Assembly: GCA_015057165.1 (NCBI GenBank) | Contig: SVEY01000023.1 | Span: 1 to 36,233 of the forward strand | DNA length: 36,233 nucleotides | Direction of reading: 5' to 3' | Origin: Lachnospiraceae bacterium | GTDB lineage: Bacteria > Bacillota > Clostridia > Lachnospirales > Lachnospiraceae | In this document: positions 32,447 through 36,233 of the stretch, in pieces | How the letters are laid out: each line of letters opens with the position of its first letter | Position numbering within the stretch: the first letter of the stretch is position 1 | Translations under genes and position numbers: made by a program | Notes under the pieces: generated by a model | The model's input: only the letters and a program-made list of their open reading frames with translations | Database searches by the model: none | What the model was told of the DNA's origin: nothing

Positions 32447-32488
32447 TCTTATACGATATCCCGGACTTTCTTATACGATATCCCGGAC
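32447..32488. repeat. 20-bp exact tandem direct repeat
   Basis: TCTTATACGATATCCCGGAC occurs at 32447-32466 and again at 32469-32488, a period of 22 bp. It is adjacent to the twin operator. The gap 32338-32667 otherwise holds a TAGCGC-CA-GCGCTA palindrome and no convincing gene. Confidence 0.7.
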
Positions 32489-32593
32489 GTTACAGCCAAT
32501 GGCATCTGTTTTCATCTCCTTGTCATAATTATCTAATTCGGATAATAGAAGCATTTATGTTCAATCAAAAACAATACTAGGATTAATCTAATC

Positions 32594-32607
32594 TAGCGCC
32601 AGCGCTA
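32594..32607. promoter_or_regulatory. Palindrome upstream of sfsA
   Basis: TAGCGCCAGCGCTA is a perfect 6-bp inverted repeat with a 2-bp centre, 61 bp before the sfsA start. It is a possible operator; the partner protein is unknown. Confidence 0.3.
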
Positions 32608-32667
32608 AATCTTTATATTGTGTTAAGTTTCTTTGCGTTTTTAGCGTTATAAGCGTATTATTACAAT

Positions 32668-33318
32668 ATGAGATATAACAATATTACCCGGGCAATTTTC
32701 TTAGAACGCCCTAATAGATTTATTGCAAATGTGGATATAAACGGACATAGGGAAACTGTTCATGTTAAAAATACCGGCAGGTGTAAGGAACTATTAATTC
32801 CTGGTTGTGAAGTATGGCTTAATGCTCCAGGAACGCCAAACAGAAAGACAACGTATGATTTGGTGGCTGTAAGAAAAGACAATGGAATTCTATTTAACAT
32901 CGATAGTCAGGCCCCTAATAAAGTTGTTAAGGAGTGGCTGCAAGGTCAGAACTATGATACAGTTGTGCCTGAATATACTTACGGTGATTCAAGAATTGAT
33001 TTCTATATGACTCGCAGTAAAGACCGCTTTCTTATGGAAGTTAAAGGATGCACTCTTGAAGTAGATGGCATTGGATATTTCCCGGACGCTCCCACCGAAA
33101 GAGGTGTAAAACATCTTCGCGAACTGACTAAAGCCACAAAAGATGGATACAAAGCCATGCTGGCATTTGTGATTCAAATGGATGGTGTGTCAGAAGTTCG
33201 ACCTAACATCAAAACTCATCCTGAATTTGGAACTGCCCTGGCAGAAGCTAAAGCGGCAGGTGTTAAAATTCTATTCTTAAAATGTCATGTGGAGGCGGAT
33301 TTGTTGGAGATAATATAA
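32668..33318 (+). CDS. sfsA: SfsA family nuclease / sugar fermentation stimulation protein
   Basis: The 216-residue cytoplasmic protein has an N-terminal OB-like part (FIANVDINGHRETVHVKNTGRCKELLIPG). The C-terminal PD-(D/E)XK nuclease fold shows SRIDFYM (Asp111) and LMEVKGCTL (Glu124, Lys126). FPDAPTERGVKHLREL is the family's longest signature. SfsA proteins were first described as affecting maltose metabolism and are now viewed as probable nucleases. No clear SD precedes the ATG, so the start is less certain than the family assignment. The gene converges with the PPC-domain gene, with only 10 bp between stops. Confidence 0.9.
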   Translation: MRYNNITRAIFLERPNRFIANVDINGHRETVHVKNTGRCKELLIPGCEVWLNAPGTPNRKTTYDLVAVRKDNGILFNIDSQAPNKVVKEWLQGQNYDTVVPEYTYGDSRIDFYMTRSKDRFLMEVKGCTLEVDGIGYFPDAPTERGVKHLRELTKATKDGYKAMLAFVIQMDGVSEVRPNIKTHPEFGTALAEAKAAGVKILFLKCHVEADLLEII

Positions 33319-33328
33319 AATCATTCCC

Positions 33329-33766
33329 CTACTTAAAATCCCAGAACCCGGTTCCTGTCTCAGGGTCATATTTTCTACCTATAATTCCACCTATCACTGG
33401 GCGAAGCTCAATTTCTGCTGTATATAATACTTCGATTGACTTAATGTGACCGCCGCTTACACAGTGCTCACCTTCCTGCTTATATGTGAACATGGCGTGG
33501 GTATGATGATAATATTCACCCTCTTCATCTGTTACAACATTTCCACTAAGTGATGTAAGCTCTAGCATACCGCTAAGCTCGCTTGTCTCAAATTCACCGG
33601 TAGAAGGAATGAATGTCTGAATCTCGGCCTTACTACAACCTCCGATTCCACTGAATGTTGCAGACCTTATATTTTCTTTTTTGCAAATGTCAAGAATAGA
33701 TGAAATAATCTCATCATTTCTATCTAATCGAATGTAATATGTTTCGTTGTAATTTCTGTATTCCAT
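33329..33766 (-). CDS. PPC (DUF296) domain protein
   Basis: The 145-residue protein is a single PPC domain: strand-helix start YYIRLDRNDEIISSILDICKKENI, GIGGCSKAEI, the central LELTSLSGNV, and the histidine-containing YYHHTHAMF and VSGGHI segments that form the metal or trimer site. Plant relatives carry AT-hooks; the bacterial single-domain form lacks them, and its function is unknown. AGAAAGG lies ahead of the ATG. Its first 47 bp overlap the end of the upstream gene, so the two are probably co-expressed. Confidence 0.85.
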   Translation of the reverse strand: MEYRNYNETYYIRLDRNDEIISSILDICKKENIRSATFSGIGGCSKAEIQTFIPSTGEFETSELSGMLELTSLSGNVVTDEEGEYYHHTHAMFTYKQEGEHCVSGGHIKSIEVLYTAEIELRPVIGGIIGRKYDPETGTGFWDFK

Positions 33767-34205
33767 GCTTTACCTTTCTTCTCTTATCCAACACGTCTAC
33801 AAACTGCCTCACATCCATTTCGTGAAACGGCTCGTACATTTCAACAACTTCATTTATCGGGATGATTTTCTGAATATCATCATAGGACATATTACGATAC
33901 CATGAATAGTATGCAAGTGACCACCCGGCAAAATACTCCGGGGATTTGTTATAACAGCCACTTGGCTTCACTTCACACTCAGCTCCTGTTACTTCATAAT
34001 ACACCTCGTAAAAGAGTTCTACTCCAGACATACCCACCAGAACTCTGGGTTCGCCCATATAGAACCTCCTCGCCACACCTGTATTAATATACAAATCAAA
34101 GTAACGCTCTATATTCCATTGCATGTCATACCTTGCAAAATGCAACATGTCGCCCATGGCAACCTGGGCTTTTCCAAGATATAGCTCATTGTATGCGTGG
34201 GTCAT
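33720..34205 (-). CDS. Uncharacterised 161-aa Clostridia protein
   Basis: The soluble 161-residue protein is rich in Tyr and Trp. The segments LGKAQVAMGDMLHFARYD, VLVGMSGVELFYEV and SPEYFAGWSLAYYSWYRNMSYDDIQKIIP match a small family I remember as common in Firmicutes, often beside small proteins of toxin-antitoxin-like DUF3990/DUF3791 loci. I cannot give it a function. AAGGAG precedes the ATG at 34205. It overlaps the PPC gene by 47 bp and possibly the small frame 34186-34314. Confidence 0.7.
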   Translation of the reverse strand: MTHAYNELYLGKAQVAMGDMLHFARYDMQWNIERYFDLYINTGVARRFYMGEPRVLVGMSGVELFYEVYYEVTGAECEVKPSGCYNKSPEYFAGWSLAYYSWYRNMSYDDIQKIIPINEVVEMYEPFHEMDVRQFVDVLDKRRKVKHGIQKLQRNILHSIR

Positions 34206-34314
34206 CAGCCTTCATCTCCTTGTCAATTATTGTCGTTATATAAACAGCATTCTTAACATATGAACTTCGATTCATCTCAGAATAGCTTTTCCTCGCCCTT
34301 TCGTCTCTAGTCAT
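34186..34314 (-). CDS. Possible small protein (42 aa)
   Basis: A frame of 42 residues (MTRDERARKSYSEMNRSSYV..., ending DDPRIQ) overlaps the next gene by 20 bp. The frame stays open 66 bp further upstream, back to a stop at about 34380. Loci of this kind often hold a short gene here, and its composition looks protein-like. Only a weak ribosome binding site is present and I do not recognise the sequence, so it may be chance or a remnant. Confidence 0.3.
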   Translation of the reverse strand: MTRDERARKSYSEMNRSSYVKNAVYITTIIDKEMKADDPRIQ

Positions 34315-34438
34315 CCGTTTACTTAACGGTAAAGGAATGACGTAAATCCTACTACTCGGTAGCTTTGGATATCTGCTTGTTTAATTAATCTGAAGATAAC
34401 TCATGAAAGCTCTCCGCTTCTTATCTGCGACATTCCTT

Positions 34439-35551
34439 CTAATAATTCTCTAGTATATAATTAAGCATATCAAATGCCACTTGCTTCTTCGCTTGCTTCT
34501 TTGATGATGAATCAACCGACGCAAAAAAATCAAATCCTTCTACTTTACATGTCACAAACCATATAGGATTACCATCATCATCATGTTCTTCGCGATATTC
34601 ATACTCAGGCATAGCTATATGATTACGTCTTGCAAGAATCTCAAGCTGATTAATTGCCATCTCAAGTGTTGGCTCGTCTATCTCATCCTTAATAGTGAAA
34701 AGCATATTATGCGATTCAAGATACTCATATGCTAACTTGCACGCATTTCTTCGAGCTTCATTTTTAGAATATCCGAGTCCCGCAAAAGCCGGAATATCAT
34801 TTGCAATTTTAACAAAACAAGTACGCGTAGTGTTAGACAGATAACGCTGTTCTTCACTTCCAAGCACATTGCAACTTTGATAGATTGTATTCTCTCGATG
34901 ATTATACCATGTGCTGGTTTCACCATAATCTTCATACTGAAACCAAGGTTCCATTCCATGGGATTCATCCCACTCATATATTAAGCTTACATAGTCAATC
35001 TCAATATCAGTTGCAAGGATAGAATCCGGATTTAACATAACCTCTACAACTTCCTGAATTTTTTCAAAATCCCAATTGCTATCAAGGGCTACTGCTCCTA
35101 TAATAGCTTCAAATAAATCTTCCTTTACGGACTTATCCTGCTCCCTATGATTTTTATTATCTCCCTTCCCCATAATGAGATAATCAGCAATGCTTAATTC
35201 ATCAACACGTCTAGCCAGCGTATCCTTCTGAACCAATCTTTGCTTAAGAATAGTTAATTCTCCTTCGTCCTTGCTAGAAGCAAATTCGTAGTCGTACTGC
35301 TTGCCAGTCCACCTCATCTTATTAAGATCTTCTTTTGTTGGAGCATTACCGTATTTACAAACCAGATATCTTACAACAGCGATATCCAACGCTTTGTCTC
35401 CAATGAACTCTAATACTTCATTGTTTTCTCCGCCATTCTCTTCAGTGTAAGAACGGCGTGTAAATGCCTGTTTAAGAAGTGCTTCATTATTAAATTTGTA
35501 GTTACCAATCTGCTGTGGTACCAGCTTGTCAAATAAATCTTTCTTTTCCAT
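34439..35551 (-). CDS. RNase III-like protein with two dsRNA-binding domains
   Basis: The 370-residue protein has an RNase III catalytic domain (about 1-175) followed by two double-stranded RNA-binding domains (about 185-270 and 290-370). Active-site residues are kept: NEVLEFIGDKALD gives Glu45, Glu48 and Asp52, and EDLFEAIIGA gives Asp145 and Glu148, matching E. coli Glu38, Glu41, Asp45, Asp114 and Glu117. There is an insertion around 84-112. Normal bacterial RNase III has one dsRBD and about 225-240 residues, so this is unlikely to be the housekeeping rnc. The start at 35551 follows AAAGGAT. A sigma-A promoter lies about 230 bp upstream. Confidence 0.85.
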   Translation of the reverse strand: MEKKDLFDKLVPQQIGNYKFNNEALLKQAFTRRSYTEENGGENNEVLEFIGDKALDIAVVRYLVCKYGNAPTKEDLNKMRWTGKQYDYEFASSKDEGELTILKQRLVQKDTLARRVDELSIADYLIMGKGDNKNHREQDKSVKEDLFEAIIGAVALDSNWDFEKIQEVVEVMLNPDSILATDIEIDYVSLIYEWDESHGMEPWFQYEDYGETSTWYNHRENTIYQSCNVLGSEEQRYLSNTTRTCFVKIANDIPAFAGLGYSKNEARRNACKLAYEYLESHNMLFTIKDEIDEPTLEMAINQLEILARRNHIAMPEYEYREEHDDDGNPIWFVTCKVEGFDFFASVDSSSKKQAKKQVAFDMLNYILENY

Positions 35552-35779
35552 AAAATAAAAAATCCTTTCTGCAATTCTCTGCTGAAAGGGACATAATAAT
35601 CTAACACAAAATAGACTACTCGTGAGATAGTAATCGTCTGCATCAGACATGAATCTTAAATTTTCTTCTCTATTTTCATGTATTTACTCAAGCACACTTG
35701 CATATGCAGGAATAAATCTCGTACAAATAGAACCTAAAATTTAAAAAGCATCACGCCCCTATTTTCAGTTACAAGGCAT

Positions 35780-35808
35780 ATTATAATATATCAGTCCAAT
35801 TTTAGCAA
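35780..35808 (-). promoter_or_regulatory. Sigma-A type promoter of the RNase III-like gene
   Basis: TTGCTA (35803-35808), a 17-bp spacer and a perfect TATAAT (35780-35785). The predicted leader is about 220 nt, long enough to hold a cleavable structure, though I see no strong hairpin in it. Confidence 0.65.
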
Positions 35809-35847
35809 TAAAGAATTTCTTTGCCAAACATCAATACAAGCAATGAC

Positions 35848-35977
35848 TCATATTCCTCTGGCAATACCGACCTCATCTGCAATCGCTGTTGTAGACGGTG
35901 AGTGGCGATAATTCTTGTGGTATTCTTCTACAAATGCCTTAATAGTACCCATAAGCTCTGTAAGATTGATGTCTCAT
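35848..35977 (-). pseudogene. Broken LexA-like N-terminal fragment
   Basis: From about 35952 the frame reads MGTIKAFVEEYHKNYR then HSPSTTAIADEVGIARGI and stops at 35848. This is the wHTH start of LexA-family repressors (helix, then SPS-T---A--VG). An AAAGGAG site and ATG lie at 35977-35990 but in another frame, so a frameshift near the start plus truncation has removed the rest. It has no protease domain. The 682-bp gap 35552-36233 contains this fragment, the RNase III promoter, the hairpin at 36000-36054, and a 9-C run at 36110-36118. Confidence 0.5.
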
Positions 35978-35999
35978 ACGTCGCTCCTTTCTAAAGAAA

Positions 36000-36054
36000 G
36001 CAAACCGCATTCGTTACTTCCTGATTAAAGGTATAAAACTCCGAATGCGTTTGC
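36000..36054 (-). terminator. Hairpin upstream of the LexA-like fragment
   Basis: GCAAACGCATTCG pairs with CGAATGCGGTTTGC (13 bp, one bulged base) around a 28-nt loop. It is followed on the minus strand by TTTCTTT. It abuts the SD of the broken fragment. Confidence 0.5.
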
Positions 36055-36233
36055 AATAACAATCTACAAAAAGTTTGACGTAGCCGATGAGCCACGAAAA
36101 TCGTGCACTCCCCCCCCCTTTTATGATTCTTATTGTAGCAAAAAGCCTGTCCATTAATGTTAATTATATATTTAACGTCCCGTATTTTTCTCATCGGAAC
36201 TTTACCTTGAGAAATTATATGGGGCTTTTTATA

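Noticed and set aside
32447-32488. A CRISPR array
   Set aside because: Only two copies with a 2-bp spacer; this is a tandem direct repeat.
32471-32554. A 27-residue minus-strand frame (MLLLSELDNYDKEMKTD...) before the HipB-like gene
   Set aside because: Its DKEMK-D stretch resembles the end of the small frame at 34186-34314, but no start signal is present and the frame ends in the direct repeat; at most a remnant.
32368-32580. A 70-residue plus-strand frame before sfsA
   Set aside because: It crosses the twin operator and direct repeat, lacks an SD and has no protein-like composition.
35991-36194. A 67-residue minus-strand frame near the right edge
   Set aside because: It runs through the C9 tract and the 36000-36054 hairpin, has no SD and resembles no protein I know.

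Overview
This AT-rich window most likely comes from a motile, Gram-positive anaerobe of the Lachnospiraceae (Butyrivibrio, Pseudobutyrivibrio, Roseburia or Lachnospira type). The evidence is a flagellin ending in ...LPQLALQLLQ beside fliS, AgrC/AgrA-type GHKL kinases with LytTR regulators, strong AGGAGG ribosome binding sites, sigma-28 (SigD) style promoters, and several proteins known only from this family. I saw no rRNA, tRNA, CRISPR array, insertion sequence or prophage. Genus is inference.

Layout. 1-3.3 kb: a partial metallo-beta-lactamase-fold hydrolase, a membrane-anchored GH25 lysozyme, a J-domain protein, and azlCD (branched-chain amino acid export) behind a terminator-like hairpin. 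3.3-17.5 kb: the core of the window, about 14 kb with every gene on the minus strand. It holds three LytTR circuits (regulator + kinase at 16.7/15.5 kb, a stand-alone LytTR protein at 10.5 kb, regulator + kinase at 6.8/5.4 kb) interleaved with eight proteins that have no signal peptide. Two carry FliD-like repeats, one carries EF-hand-like calcium loops, and several have coiled coils. One PD-(D/E)XK nuclease-family gene interrupts the series. 17.7-24 kb: an SGNH + MBOAT O-acyltransferase pair, a polysaccharide deacetylase, fliS and flagellin with an elaborate 5' leader. 24-27 kb: aroF-pheA (DAHP synthase; chorismate mutase/prephenate dehydratase) and degV. 27-31 kb: an 1131-residue probable flagellar-regulon protein behind a sigma-28-like promoter. 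31-36 kb: an arylsulfotransferase-like lipoprotein with a HipB-like repressor, sfsA, a PPC-domain protein, an uncharacterised Clostridia protein, an unusual RNase III with two dsRNA-binding domains, and a broken LexA-like fragment.

Main observation. Six promoters in the 3.3-17.5 kb cluster share one architecture: two 13-bp LytTR-type boxes repeated at exactly 21 bp, followed 35-36 bp later by a sigma-28-like -10 element (NCGATA/NCGAAATA) without a good TAAA -35. The genes behind them are the LytTR regulators themselves and four cargo operons. Each cargo operon encodes exactly one protein with Tyr-Tyr at residues 15-16. I infer a coordinated regulon of exported, flagellum-related proteins, in which LytTR activators stand in for the -35 contact of the flagellar sigma factor. 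The inducing signal is not encoded here (no agrB/agrD-like genes). Several leaders contain strong hairpins, suggesting a further post-initiation layer.
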